Assembly (NCBI GenBank): GCA_016219375.1
Contig: JACRNC010000015.1
Location: 186,001-250,000, forward strand
Origin: Burkholderiales bacterium
Lineage (GTDB): Bacteria; Pseudomonadota; Gammaproteobacteria; Burkholderiales; Burkholderiaceae_C
Reading direction: 5' to 3'
Length of the DNA stretch: 64,000 bases
The notes under the pieces were generated by a model. That model ran no database searches, was not told the DNA's origin, and worked only from the letters and a program-made list of their open reading frames with translations. Made by a program: the position numbers and the translations under genes. This document shows positions 9,108-19,914 of this stretch, one piece after another; the first letter of the stretch is position 1; each line of letters begins with the position of its first letter.

Positions 9108-11375
9108 ATGCTGCGCTTCCACTTCCCCATCGTCATCATCGACGAGGACTTCCGCTCCGAGAACACCTCCGGCCTGGGCATCCGCGCGCTGGCCGACGCC
9201 ATCCAGAAGGAGGGCTTCGAGGTGGTCGGCGTCACCAGCTACGGCGACCTCAGCCAGTTCGCGCAGCAGCAGAGCCGGGCCTCGGCCTTCATCCTGTCCA
9301 TCGACGATGAGGAGTTCGGCGCCGGCTCCAAGGACGAGGTGGATGCTGCGCTGAAGAACCTGCGCGCGTTTGTGAGCGAGATCCGCTTCAAGAACGCCGA
9401 GATCCCGATCTACCTGTACGGTGAGACGCGCACCAGCCAGCACATCCCCAACGACGTGCTGCGCGAGCTGCACGGCTTCATCCACATGTTCGAGGACACG
9501 CCGGAGTTCGTGGCCCGGCACATCATCCGCGAGGCCAAGAGCTACCTCGACAGCCTGGCGCCGCCGTTCTTCCGCGCCCTGGTCGACTATGCACAGGACG
9601 GCTCCTACTCGTGGCACTGCCCGGGGCACTCCGGCGGCGTGGCCTTCCTGAAGAGCCCGATCGGCCAGATGTTCCACCAGTTCTTCGGCGAGAACATGCT
9701 GCGCGCCGACGTGTGCAACGCCGTGGAGGAGCTGGGCCAGCTGCTGGACCACACCGGGCCGGTGGCGGCGTCCGAGCGCAATGCCGCGCGCATCTTCAAT
9801 GCCGACCATTGCTACTTCGTCACCAACGGCACGTCCACGTCCAACAAGATGGTGTGGCACCACACGGTGGCCCCGGGCGACGTGGTGGTGGTGGACCGCA
9901 ACTGCCACAAGTCCATCCTGCACGCCATCATCATGACCGGCGCGGTGCCGGTGTTCCTGACGCCCACGCGCAACCACTACGGGATCATCGGCCCCATCCC
10001 CAAGAGCGAGTTCGAGCCGGCTGCCATCCGCAAGAAGATCGCCGCCAACCCGCTGCTGGCGGGCGTGGATGCAGCCAAGGTCAAGCCACGCATCCTGACC
10101 ATCACGCAGAGCACCTACGACGGTGTGCTCTACAACGTGGACCAGATCAAGGCGCTGCTCGACGGCGAGATCGACACGCTGCACTTCGACGAGGCCTGGC
10201 TGCCGCATGCCACCTTCCATGACTTCTACCGCGGCATGCATGCCATCGGGCGCGACCGGCCCAAGACGCGGGATTCGCTGGTGTTCTCCACCCAGTCCAC
10301 GCACAAGCTGCTCGCGGGCCTGAGCCAGGCGTCGCAGATCCTCGTGGCCGATGCCGAGAAGAACCGGCTGGATCGGCACATCTTCAACGAGGCCTACCTG
10401 ATGCACACGTCCACCAGCCCGCAGTACGCGATCATCGCCAGCTGCGACGTGGCCGCGGCCATGATGGAGCCGCCGGGCGGCACCGCGCTGGTGGAGGAAA
10501 GCATCCTGGAGGCGCTGGACTTCCGCCGCGCCATGCGCAAGGTGGACACCGAGTTCGGCAACGACTGGTGGTTCAAGGTCTGGGGCCCGGACGAGCTGGC
10601 CACCGGCGGCATGAGCCAGCAGCAGGACTGGGTGCTCAAGGCCGACGAGGACTGGCACGGCTTCGGCAGCCTGGCGCCGGGCTTCAACATGCTGGACCCG
10701 ATCAAGTCCACCATCATCACCCCGGGGCTGGACGTGTCGGGCCAGTTCGCACCCAGCGGCATCCCGGCGAGCATCGTCACCAAGTACCTGGCCGAGCACG
10801 GCGTGGTGGTCGAGAAGACGGGCCTCTACAGCTTCTTCATCATGTTCACCATCGGCATCACCAAGGGCCGCTGGAACACCATGCTGACGGCGCTGCAGCA
10901 GTTCAAGGACGACTACGATAAGAACCAGCCGATGTGGCGCATCCTGCCGGAGTTCTGCGCCCAGCATCCGCGCTACGAGCGCATGGGCCTGAAGGACCTG
11001 TGCCAGGCCATCCATGAGATGTATGCCCAGCACGACATCGCCCGGCTGACCACGGACATGTACTTGTCCGACCTGCAGCCGGCGATGAAGCCCAGCGATG
11101 CCTTCGCCTACATGGCCCACCGCCGCACCGAGCGCGTGGACATCGACGACCTCGAAGGCCGCATCACCACCTCGCTGCTGACGCCGTATCCGCCGGGCAT
11201 CCCGCTGCTGATCCCGGGCGAGCGCTTCAACCGCAAGATCGTCGACTACCTGCGCTTCGCGCGGGTGTTCAACGAGACCTTCCCCGGCTTCACCACCGAC
11301 GTGCACGGCCTGGTGGAAGAGGAGATCGAGCCGGGCAAGCGGCGCTACTACGTGGATTGCGTGAAGCTCGACTGA
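9108..11375 (+). CDS. Arginine/lysine/ornithine decarboxylase (PLP fold type I)
   Basis: 755-residue PLP decarboxylase of the Orn/Lys/Arg group. It has a receiver-like wing domain (about 1-125, LRFHFPIVIIDEDFRSEN), the core with HSGGVAFLKSP, DRNCHKSI, ITQSTYDGVLYNVD, LHFDEAW, the Schiff-base lysine K400 in STHKLLAGLSQAS, and a C-terminal domain with YPPGIPLLIPGE. Length equals E. coli arginine decarboxylase AdiA (755) and exceeds typical CadA/SpeC (about 710-715), which favours arginine, but substrate cannot be decided from sequence reading. No antiporter gene is adjacent, so a polyamine role is as likely as acid resistance. A convergent terminator follows. Confidence 0.9.
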   Translation: MLRFHFPIVIIDEDFRSENTSGLGIRALADAIQKEGFEVVGVTSYGDLSQFAQQQSRASAFILSIDDEEFGAGSKDEVDAALKNLRAFVSEIRFKNAEIPIYLYGETRTSQHIPNDVLRELHGFIHMFEDTPEFVARHIIREAKSYLDSLAPPFFRALVDYAQDGSYSWHCPGHSGGVAFLKSPIGQMFHQFFGENMLRADVCNAVEELGQLLDHTGPVAASERNAARIFNADHCYFVTNGTSTSNKMVWHHTVAPGDVVVVDRNCHKSILHAIIMTGAVPVFLTPTRNHYGIIGPIPKSEFEPAAIRKKIAANPLLAGVDAAKVKPRILTITQSTYDGVLYNVDQIKALLDGEIDTLHFDEAWLPHATFHDFYRGMHAIGRDRPKTRDSLVFSTQSTHKLLAGLSQASQILVADAEKNRLDRHIFNEAYLMHTSTSPQYAIIASCDVAAAMMEPPGGTALVEESILEALDFRRAMRKVDTEFGNDWWFKVWGPDELATGGMSQQQDWVLKADEDWHGFGSLAPGFNMLDPIKSTIITPGLDVSGQFAPSGIPASIVTKYLAEHGVVVEKTGLYSFFIMFTIGITKGRWNTMLTALQQFKDDYDKNQPMWRILPEFCAQHPRYERMGLKDLCQAIHEMYAQHDIARLTTDMYLSDLQPAMKPSDAFAYMAHRRTERVDIDDLEGRITTSLLTPYPPGIPLLIPGERFNRKIVDYLRFARVFNETFPGFTTDVHGLVEEEIEPGKRRYYVDCVKLD

Positions 11376-11389
11376 GCACGCTGGCCCAC

Positions 11390-11420
11390 CGACGAGACCC
11401 GCCGCGCGCGGGTCTCGTCG
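11390..11420. terminator. Bidirectional hairpin between decarboxylase and hydrolase
   Basis: Perfect 11-bp inverted repeat CGACGAGACCC / GGGTCTCGTCG with a 9-base GC loop, placed between two convergent genes 57 bp apart. No long T-run follows, but stem strength and position support termination for both. Confidence 0.6.
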
Positions 11421-11432
11421 CTTCTGGCGGCG

Positions 11433-12308
11433 TCAGGCATGCAAGAAGCCCGCGATGGCCCGCGCGGCATCGTGCGGCCGCTCCTGCATGAAGCAGTGGC
11501 CGCCCGCCATTTGCCCCACCTGCAGCGCATCGTTGACCTGCTGCCAGCGCCGGGCCGACTCGGTGACGAAGGGGAAGGTGTGCTCGGCATGCAGCAGCAG
11601 CGTGGGCGTGCGCACGCGGCCGAGCACGGACCACAGCCGCTCCGGCGCGCTGGCGAAGATCTCCGCCTCGCGGCTGGGCGCGCACTTCAGCGTCACGCCG
11701 CCTTCCGGGGTGTCGCGCAGGGCATGGTCGACGAAGGCCTGCAGCGCCTCAGGCGACCAGCCCTTGTAGACGCCGCGGCCTTCCAGGCCGGCACGTGCGT
11801 CCTCGCGGCTGGGCCAGTGGCTGCGCCGGCTGCGCGCCTGGCGGGCCAGCGGGCTGTGGCGCGTCATGCCGGTCATCTCGCCCACGGCCATGCCCATCAG
11901 CATGGCCGGCGTGAAGAGCACCGGGTCGAGCAGCACCGCGCGCTGAAAGCCGTGCGGGCGGCTGCCCAGGATCAGCGCCGTGAGCACGCCGCCGAAGCTG
12001 TGGCCGACCGCATGCTGCGGCACGTCGCTGAAGGCGCCGCCCTGGGCCAGGAAGGCCTCGTGCGCCAGCTCGGCATTGCGGTTCCAGCCCAGGAAGCGCG
12101 GGCCGGGGTCGCTGTCGCCGTGGCCCTGCACGTCGGACAGCCAGAGGTCGAAGTCCTGCGCCAGGTGGCGCAGCATGGGCTCGTAGATGCGGCCGCAGAA
12201 GCCGTTGCCGTGCAGGAAGTGGATGAGCGGCTTGCCGGTGGGCGGCGTGTGCCAGCCGCGCAGGGTCCAGCCCTCGCGGGTGGCATGGGTCCAGGGGATC
12301 AACTGCAT
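11433..12308 (-). CDS. Alpha/beta hydrolase
   Basis: 291-residue alpha/beta-hydrolase fold protein. It has an oxyanion-region HGNGFCGRIYEP (about residues 33-44), a strand ending DVQGHGDSD, the nucleophile elbow GHSFGG (about residues 102-107), and a late GGHCFMQERP that supplies the catalytic His. No signal peptide. Substrate is not evident; esterase or lipase-like activity is a family-level inference. Last gene of the long minus-strand run that includes dnaKJ, 102 bp after the TPR/receiver gene, with ATG at 12308. It may be separately expressed. Confidence 0.85.
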   Translation of the reverse strand: MQLIPWTHATREGWTLRGWHTPPTGKPLIHFLHGNGFCGRIYEPMLRHLAQDFDLWLSDVQGHGDSDPGPRFLGWNRNAELAHEAFLAQGGAFSDVPQHAVGHSFGGVLTALILGSRPHGFQRAVLLDPVLFTPAMLMGMAVGEMTGMTRHSPLARQARSRRSHWPSREDARAGLEGRGVYKGWSPEALQAFVDHALRDTPEGGVTLKCAPSREAEIFASAPERLWSVLGRVRTPTLLLHAEHTFPFVTESARRWQQVNDALQVGQMAGGHCFMQERPHDAARAIAGFLHA

Positions 12309-12410
12309 GGCCGCAAGTGTCGCCGGGCCGGTGGGGCGGTGGAGTGGTGGGGCGTGGAGGGCGGGCGAGCCGCACAGTCGCGCGTCGCCCAGGGCAGGGG
12401 GCAGCTGTCT

Positions 12411-14147
12411 TCAGGCCGCGGCGGCGGACGGGCCGGCCGGGGTGCTGCCGGCGTTGGCGGTAACAGTGGCGGTGGCGCCAGTGGCGGCCGCACGTGCCTG
12501 GGCCTCGGCATTGGCCTGCTGCACGCGCAGGGCCAGCCCGCCGGCCGGGCGCAGGCCGCCGGCTTCCACCGGCAGCCGGGCCAGCCGCGCATCGAAGCGC
12601 CGGCGCAGCGCCTGCACCTGCTCGTCGAGCTCTGCTGCATCGGCGATGTGCGCCCGGTAGCGCTGCAGCGCCAGCGCGCCCATGTCGATCAGCCGGCTGT
12701 TGCGGTGCTCCCGGCCGTGGTGCAGGAAGGCGCGCACCGCCTCGGCATGGCGGCCGGCCAGGGCCAGGCTCATGGACTGCTCGGCCAGGCGGTTGATGGC
12801 GTGGTGCGTCTCGTGCACCAACGCCTGGTGGTCGGGCCAGTGCTCGGCGCTGCGCGCGAGCATGTCGGTGGAGGCCTTGCTGACGCAGAAGCGGAAGGCC
12901 AGCGCGCGCACGCAGTCGCCGGCCTTGTCCACCGCCACGCCGTGCTCGGCCAGCCGCGACAGCAGCACCACCGCATTGCAGGCGGCCTCCAGGTCGGCGT
13001 CGTCGGCCAGCGTCTCGGCGGCCAGCCGGGCTGCCGCCTGGCCGGCCGGGCCGGTCTGCCGTTCCAGGGCCAGGCGCAAGGCGTCCAGCACGCTGATGAA
13101 GCGCATCAGCCGCGGGCTGCAGCCGGCGCGGTAGTGCGCCTTGTGCAGGTCGTCCAGGCAGCGCTGCAGGCCCTTGCCATCGCGCTGGTCGAAGCGCACC
13201 ACGCCCAGCATCACCAGCGTCTGGTAGTCGAAGAGCTTGGACTGCCGGCCCAGCGCGGTGGCGCGCTCCAGCGTCTTGCCGGCCTCCTCGGTCTCGCCCA
13301 TGTAGAAGGCCAGCAGCCCCTGCTTCTGCAGCCGGCCGATGGAGCCCGGCGTGATGCTGCTGGCACGGCGGTAGGTTTCCAGCGCCTCGGCGAAGTGGCC
13401 CTGCTCCAGCTGCACCCGGCCCATCACGTCGTAGGCGTCGGCATAGCTGGGGTTCTCCACCAGCAGGCTCTCCAGCGTGCGCCTGGCGGGCAGCAGGTTG
13501 CCCTGGTCCACCTGGGCGCGGGCCACGCCCAGCTTGGCCCAGGGCGCGGCCTTGGCCTCGATGACGGCGGCGAACAGCTCCTGCGCCTGCGCCGGGCGGT
13601 TCAGCCGCAGCAGCAGCTCCGCGCCGATGCGCGCGGCGTAGAGCCAGTACTCCTGCCGGCCCTCGAAGCGGGCCAGGCAGTGCGCGGCGGCGGTCTCGAA
13701 GTCGCCGGCCTCGATGGCCTCGAAGATCACCGCCAGCGACTTCTTGCGCCTGCGCGACTGGGCCAGGCGCTCTTCCAGCGCGCTGGCGGCATAGGGCTTG
13801 AGCAGATAGCTGTCGAGTGCGGCCTCGGCCGCCTCGGCCACCATCGCGTAGCTGGCCTCGGCGGTCACCATCACGAAGACGGTGGAGTAGGGCAGCAGCT
13901 GGGCGCGGCGCAGGTCGTCCAGCAGGTCGCGGCCGGAGTAGCTGTTGCGGTCGAAGTGGTACTCGCACACCACCAGGTCATAGGGGCGCGACTCCAGGTG
14001 GCGACGCGCGTCCTGCGGCCGGCTGACCTGCGTGACCTCGCCCACGCCCAGCTCGCGCAGCTGGGCCACCAGGATGCTGCGCGAGGTCGGGTTGCCGTCG
14101 ATGATGAGGGCCCGGCTCTGCAGGATGTCCCGGTCCAGCGGGCGCAT
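12411..14147 (-). CDS. TPR protein with degenerate response-regulator receiver domain
   Basis: 578 residues. The first 125 residues are a receiver (REC) fold: ALIIDGNPTSR (D17), VFVMVTAE (T95) and YLLKPY (K117) align with CheY-type positions. The phospho-acceptor position is Glu (E62 in LVVCEYHF) and the second acidic-pocket residue is Gly (G18), so canonical Asp phosphorylation is not expected. Residues about 140-560 are helical repeats resembling tetratricopeptides (for example PSYADAYDVMGRVQLEQGHFAEALETY, split as PSYADAYDVMGRVQ and LEQGHFAEALETY). The tail is Ala/Thr-rich. No output DNA-binding or enzymatic domain, so it probably acts through protein contacts. Lies 131 bp after dnaJ in the same direction. 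ATG at 14147. Substrate, partner and role are unknown. Confidence 0.85.
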   Translation of the reverse strand: MRPLDRDILQSRALIIDGNPTSRSILVAQLRELGVGEVTQVSRPQDARRHLESRPYDLVVCEYHFDRNSYSGRDLLDDLRRAQLLPYSTVFVMVTAEASYAMVAEAAEAALDSYLLKPYAASALEERLAQSRRRKKSLAVIFEAIEAGDFETAAAHCLARFEGRQEYWLYAARIGAELLLRLNRPAQAQELFAAVIEAKAAPWAKLGVARAQVDQGNLLPARRTLESLLVENPSYADAYDVMGRVQLEQGHFAEALETYRRASSITPGSIGRLQKQGLLAFYMGETEEAGKTLERATALGRQSKLFDYQTLVMLGVVRFDQRDGKGLQRCLDDLHKAHYRAGCSPRLMRFISVLDALRLALERQTGPAGQAAARLAAETLADDADLEAACNAVVLLSRLAEHGVAVDKAGDCVRALAFRFCVSKASTDMLARSAEHWPDHQALVHETHHAINRLAEQSMSLALAGRHAEAVRAFLHHGREHRNSRLIDMGALALQRYRAHIADAAELDEQVQALRRRFDARLARLPVEAGGLRPAGGLALRVQQANAEAQARAAATGATATVTANAGSTPAGPSAAAA

Positions 14148-14278
14148 CAGCAGGCGGCGGCGCGCTTGCGCGCGACGGGGCGGAGAGGGCCGGTGTGCGA
14201 GTGCATCTCGGCTTATCGGCCGCTTGCCGCCCCGGCTTGAGTCGGGGCGACCCGCAGCCCCGCAGCGCGCTCAGCTGC

Positions 14279-15412
14279 TCACTTGAACAGATCCTTGACC
14301 CGGTCCGTCCAGCTCTTGGCATTGGGCGAATGCTTGTCGCCGCCGCGGCGGATGGACTCGTCGAGCTCCTTGAGCAGCTTGCGCTGGTGCTCGGTGAGCT
14401 TGACCGGCGTCTCCACCGCGATGTGGCAGTACAGGTCGCCCGGGTAGCTGGAGCGCACGCCCTTGATGCCCTTGCCGCGCAGGCGGAAGGTCTTGCCGTG
14501 CTGCGTGCCTTCGGGCAGCTCGATCTCGGCCTTGCCGCCCAGGGTGGGCACCTGGATGTTGCCGCCCAGCGCCGCGGTGGTCACCGACACCGGCACGCTG
14601 CAGTGCAGGTCGTCGCCGTCGCGCTCGAAGATGTCGTGCGGCTTGATGCGGATCTCGATGTACAGGTCCCCCGGCGGGCCGTGGTTGACGCCCGGCTCGC
14701 CGTTGCCGGCCGAGCGGATGCGCATGCCGTCGGCGATGCCGGCGGGGATCTTCACCTCCAGCGTCTTGTGCTTTTTGATGCGGCCCTGGCCGGAGCAGGT
14801 GGGGCAGGGCTCGGGGATGATCTTGCCGTTGCCGTGGCAGTGCGGGCAGGTCTGCTGGATGCTGAAGAAGCCCTGGCGCAGGTGCACCGTGCCCGACCCG
14901 TGGCAGGTGGGGCAGGGCTTGGGCTGGGTGCCGGGCTTGGCGCCGCTGCCGTGGCAGGTCTCGCAGTCCTCCCAGCTGGGGATGCGGATCTGCGTGTCCT
15001 TGCCGGCCGCGGCTTCCTCCAGCGTGACCTCCATCGCATAGGACAGGTCCGCGCCGCGGTAGACCTGCTGGCCGCGCCGCCCGCCGCCCTGGCCACCGCC
15101 GAAGATGTCGCCGAAGATGTCGCCAAAGGCCTCGGCGAAGCCGCCGAAACCCTCCGCGCCGCGGCCCGCGCCCATGTTCGGGTCCACACCGGCGTGGCCG
15201 AACTGGTCGTAGGCCGCGCGCTTCTTCGCGTCGGAGAGCATCTCGTAGGCCTCCTTGGCCTCCTTGAACTTCTCCTCCGCGTCCTTGGCCCCGTCGCCCT
15301 GATTGCGATCGGGGTGGTACTTCATCGCCAGCTTGCGATAAGCCTTCTTGATGTCGTCCTCGGAGGCGTTCTTCGCCACGCCCAGGACTTCGTAGTAATC
15401 GCGTTTGGCCAT
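14279..15412 (-). CDS. dnaJ: Chaperone protein DnaJ
   Basis: Hsp40 co-chaperone, 377 residues, normal length. J domain with the HPD triad at residues 33-35 (KYHPDRN), a Gly/Phe-rich segment (about 75-110), four CxxCxGxG zinc-finger repeats ([32 protein letters not shown], about residues 149-205), and the C-terminal substrate-binding and dimerisation part. It stimulates DnaK ATP hydrolysis and delivers substrates. Third of grpE-dnaK-dnaJ; the 198-bp spacer from dnaK contains a large hairpin that may lower read-through. Confidence 0.97.
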   Translation of the reverse strand: MAKRDYYEVLGVAKNASEDDIKKAYRKLAMKYHPDRNQGDGAKDAEEKFKEAKEAYEMLSDAKKRAAYDQFGHAGVDPNMGAGRGAEGFGGFAEAFGDIFGDIFGGGQGGGRRGQQVYRGADLSYAMEVTLEEAAAGKDTQIRIPSWEDCETCHGSGAKPGTQPKPCPTCHGSGTVHLRQGFFSIQQTCPHCHGNGKIIPEPCPTCSGQGRIKKHKTLEVKIPAGIADGMRIRSAGNGEPGVNHGPPGDLYIEIRIKPHDIFERDGDDLHCSVPVSVTTAALGGNIQVPTLGGKAEIELPEGTQHGKTFRLRGKGIKGVRSSYPGDLYCHIAVETPVKLTEHQRKLLKELDESIRRGGDKHSPNAKSWTDRVKDLFK

Positions 15413-15510
15413 CTGTTCGCTTTCAAGCGTCGCCGTTGCACTGCCGCCCTTGCCGCCGGGGCCGGCGCTTGGATCGGCTGCGGCCGGTGCGGGCCGGCCG
15501 TCGGTTCAAG

Positions 15511-15575
15511 CCGCAAGGGCACAGGGCCCAGGCAGCCGGTGATCGACCGGCCGGCTGCGCGCCTGTGCCCTGCGG
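15511..15575 (-). promoter_or_regulatory. Large two-part hairpin in the dnaK-dnaJ spacer
   Basis: Outer arms CCGCAAGGGCACAGG (15511-15525) and CCTGTGCCCTGCGG (15562-15575) pair over 14 bp with one bulged A. An inner stem GCAGCCGG / CCGGCTGC (15532-15539 and 15551-15558) stacks inside. No T-run follows. Position between dnaK and dnaJ suggests an mRNA stabiliser, processing site or attenuator that sets the dnaK:dnaJ ratio; this function is inferred. Confidence 0.55.
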
Positions 15576-15610
15576 CATGGCGGTGCGGGGCCGATGCCCC
15601 GCGACGGCCA

Positions 15611-17551
<1,941 letters not shown>

Positions 17552-17592
17552 TGGTGTGCTCCTGTGATCTGAAAAAACCGGGTTGTTCTGGG

Positions 17593-17620
17593 AAATAGGG
17601 GGCGGCGCGGGGTTTTCAAG
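17593..17620 (-). promoter_or_regulatory. Sigma-32 (heat-shock) promoter of dnaK
   Basis: On the minus strand, -35 CTTGAAA (17614-17620), exactly 13 bases, then -10 CCCTATTT (17593-17600), against the E. coli RpoH consensus CTTGAAA-N13/14-CCCCATNT (one core mismatch). It lies about 40 bases upstream of the dnaK start. Seen in sequence; use by RpoH is inferred. Confidence 0.75.
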
Positions 17621-17686
17621 CGCGCGGGTCGCTCTGATCAAGCGCCCGGGGCGAAAACCGCCGCGCGCGGACGGTGCATGCGGCGA

Positions 17687-18241
17687 TTACCGGGGGGCCG
17701 TCACGGTGACCAGGGCCGGGCGCAGCACGCGCTCGGCGATGAGGTAGCCCTTCTGCAGCACGTTGACCACGGTGTTGGGCTCCTGCTCGGCCGGCACCAC
17801 GCTGATGGCCTGGTGGTGGTGCGGGTCGAAGCGGGTGCCGGCGGCCGGATTGATCTCCACCACCTTGTTGCGCTCCAGCGCCGAAGCCAGCTGGCGCAGC
17901 GTGGCATGCACGCCTTCGAGCACCTGCTCGACGCTCATGCCGGGCTGCGCGGCATGGGTGGCGATGGCCATCTCCAGGCTGTCCTTGACCGGCAGCAAGC
18001 TTTCGGCGAACGACTCGATGGCGAACTTGCGCGCCTTGCTGATCTCTTCCTCGGCGCGGCGGCGGGTGTTCTCGGCGTCGGCACGGGCGCGCAGCATCTG
18101 GTCCTGCAGCTCGGCCAGGCGCTGGGCGAGCTGGCCCTCGGCGGATTCGGCCGGGGTCTCCGGCAGGGCGCCAGCAGGGGCGGCCTGGGGCGCATTCGGG
18201 TCCGGGATGGGATGCGGCTGTTGAGGCTGGTTCTCGCTCAT
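17687..18241 (-). CDS. grpE: Nucleotide exchange factor GrpE
   Basis: 184-residue DnaK nucleotide exchange factor. A Pro/Ala-rich disordered N-terminus (1-38) is followed by the long dimerising helix (about 39-95, [18 protein letters not shown] onward with [17 protein letters not shown]) and the C-terminal beta domain with [16 protein letters not shown] and [19 protein letters not shown], a typical GrpE ending. First gene of grpE-dnaK-dnaJ, preceded by its own clear heat-shock promoter. The ATG at 18241 fits the family. Confidence 0.97.
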   Translation of the reverse strand: MSENQPQQPHPIPDPNAPQAAPAGALPETPAESAEGQLAQRLAELQDQMLRARADAENTRRRAEEEISKARKFAIESFAESLLPVKDSLEMAIATHAAQPGMSVEQVLEGVHATLRQLASALERNKVVEINPAAGTRFDPHHHQAISVVPAEQEPNTVVNVLQKGYLIAERVLRPALVTVTAPR

Positions 18242-18286
18242 GGGTGTCGTCGGAAAAGGGAGAGGTCGCTAAAGGCCTGACGCGCC

Positions 18287-18314
18287 AGATGGGGGCGTGC
18301 AATAGGCTTTCAAG
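18287..18314 (-). promoter_or_regulatory. Sigma-32 (heat-shock) promoter of grpE
   Basis: Near-perfect RpoH promoter on the minus strand: CTTGAAA (18308-18314), 13-base spacer, CCCCATCT (18287-18294). It matches the consensus CTTGAAA-N13-CCCCATNT at every defined base and lies 45 bases upstream of the grpE start, after hslR. Confidence 0.88.
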
Positions 18315-18395
18315 TGCAGGGGCTTTCCCGGGCAGCCGGGTATTGTCGCCAAGCCCGCGCGCCGAGCCGCACCTTGCCGGGGCGGGGCTGGAGCC

Positions 18396-18818
18396 TCAGC
18401 CGCGCGAGCGGTCGGCCTCGGCGCTCCAGCGCTCCCAGTCGGCCAGCTTGCGGCGGTCGCGCTTGGTGGGGCGGCCGTGCTCCAGCGAGGCGGCCGGCTC
18501 GGCGGCCAGCCGGCGGCGCTCGGCCAGGGCGGCGCGGCGCTCGATGCTCTCCGCCGTCTCGCGGTAGAGCTGCTGGGCCACCGGGGCCGGGCCGCGCATG
18601 GTGCTCAAGCCCAACACCTCCACGGTGCGCCAGTCGCCCGGGCCGATGCGGATGTCCAGCCGGTCGCCGGGTTTGAGCTCGCGCGAGGGCTTGGCCGTCT
18701 GGCCGTTCACATCGACCCGGCCGCGGTCCACCTCGTCGGCGGCCAGGCTGCGCGTCTTGTAGAAACGCGCGGCCCACAGCCACTTGTCCAGGCGCAGGCG
18801 CTCCGGGGCCTGGCTCAT
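18396..18818 (-). CDS. hslR: Hsp15-like S4-domain RNA-binding protein
   Basis: 140 residues. N-terminal S4 domain (about 8-70): RLDKWLWAARFYKTRSLA and RGRVDVNGQTAKPSRELKPGD are hallmark S4 sequences; the C-terminus is basic (GRPTKRDRRKLADWERW), as in Hsp15. E. coli Hsp15 binds free 50S subunits carrying nascent chains during heat shock; the same role is inferred here and fits its place directly upstream of grpE. The start was set at the ATG (18818) ahead of MSQAPERLRLDKW; ten bases separate it from the hemH stop, so the two are likely cotranscribed. Confidence 0.92.
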   Translation of the reverse strand: MSQAPERLRLDKWLWAARFYKTRSLAADEVDRGRVDVNGQTAKPSRELKPGDRLDIRIGPGDWRTVEVLGLSTMRGPAPVAQQLYRETAESIERRAALAERRRLAAEPAASLEHGRPTKRDRRKLADWERWSAEADRSRG

Positions 18819-18828
18819 GGGCGGGCCC

Positions 18829-19914
18829 TCATTGCGCGGCCCCCAGCCGGCGCGCGCGCTCCTGGCGCACCTGCAGCGTGGCGGCGTCCTCTGGCGCTGG
18901 CTCCCAGCCCTGCAGGTGGCGCTCGACCAGGCGGGTGAGCGCCGCCATGCCGCGCGGGTCGTCGTTGAGGCAGGGGATGTAGTGGAAATCCTTGCCGCCG
19001 CTCTCAAGAAAGGCCTCGCGGCCTTCCATTGCGATCTCTTCGAGCGTCTCGATGCAGTCGGCGACGAACCCCGGGCAGACCACGTCCACCCGGCCGGTGC
19101 CGCCCTTGCCCAGCTCGCGCAGCGTGGGCTCGGTGTACGGCTGCAGCCACTCGGCCCGGCCGAAGCGGCTCTGGAAGGTGATCACCCATTGCTCGGGCTT
19201 GAGCGACAGCCGCGCGGCCAGCAGCCGTGCGGTCTTCTGGCATTCGCAGAAATACGGGTCGCCCAGCGTCAGCGTGCGGCGGGGCATGCCGTGGAAGCTC
19301 ATGAGCAGCTTGTCCGGGCGGCCGTGCTTCATCCAGTAGGCGCTGATGCTGGAGGCCAGCGCGTCGATGTAGTCGGCGTCGTCGTGGAAATGGTTGATCG
19401 TGCGCAGCTCCGGCACACGGCGCGCCTGGCGGGCCCAGGCGAAGACGCGGTCCAGCGCGGTGGCGGTGGTGGCCGCGCTGTACTGCGGGTAGAGCGGCAG
19501 CACCAGCACGCGGGTGGCGCCGTCGTCCACCAGGGCCTGCATCTGGCTTTCGATGGACGGATTGCCGTAGCGCATGGCGTGGCGCACCAGCAGCGGGCGG
19601 CCGCGCTCGCCCAGGTAGCCTGTCAGCAACTTGGCCTGGCGCTCGGTCCACACGCGCAGCGGCGAGCCCTCGGGCATCCAGATGCTGGCGTACTTGGCCG
19701 CAGACTTGGCCGGGCGCACGCGCAGGATGATGCCGTGCAGGATGGGCTTCCACAGCGCCATCGGGATCTCGATGACGCGCGGGTCGCTGAGGAACTGGCT
19801 CAGGTAGCGGCGCAGCGCGGCGGGTGTGGGCTCGTCGGGGGTGCCGAGGTTGACGAGGAGCAGGCCGATGCGGCTGGCCTGGGCGTGGGAGTGGCGGGCG
19901 TCTTCGCGCGTCAT
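18829..19914 (-). CDS. hemH: Ferrochelatase
   Basis: 361 residues; inserts Fe2+ into protoporphyrin IX, last step of haem synthesis. Family features: the N-terminal GLLLVNLGTPDEPT, RKI-like PLRVWTERQAKLLTGYL, VLPLYPQYSAATTATALD, active-site His in LLMSFHGMPRRTL, and the acidic CPGFVADCIETLEEIAMEGRE containing the conserved Glu. Start ATG (19912-19914) overlaps the stop of the upstream sensor kinase as ATGA, so it is translationally coupled to it. An N-terminal extension of about 18 residues precedes the core. Confidence 0.95.
   Translation of the reverse strand: MTREDARHSHAQASRIGLLLVNLGTPDEPTPAALRRYLSQFLSDPRVIEIPMALWKPILHGIILRVRPAKSAAKYASIWMPEGSPLRVWTERQAKLLTGYLGERGRPLLVRHAMRYGNPSIESQMQALVDDGATRVLVLPLYPQYSAATTATALDRVFAWARQARRVPELRTINHFHDDADYIDALASSISAYWMKHGRPDKLLMSFHGMPRRTLTLGDPYFCECQKTARLLAARLSLKPEQWVITFQSRFGRAEWLQPYTEPTLRELGKGGTGRVDVVCPGFVADCIETLEEIAMEGREAFLESGGKDFHYIPCLNDDPRGMAALTRLVERHLQGWEPAPEDAATLQVRQERARRLGAAQ

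Noticed and set aside
11439-14240. 933-codon plus-strand frame opposite the hydrolase and TPR genes
   Set aside because: Low-complexity composition and no start signals; the minus-strand genes have clear hydrolase and receiver motifs.
14228-14249. Terminator after dnaJ
   Set aside because: A 7-bp CGCCCCG/CGGGGCG hairpin exists but it has no T-run and could be chance in GC-rich DNA.
17552-17641. Thirty-codon N-terminal extension of DnaK
   Set aside because: The family start at [10 protein letters not shown] has a strong Shine-Dalgarno, and the extension overlaps the heat-shock promoter.
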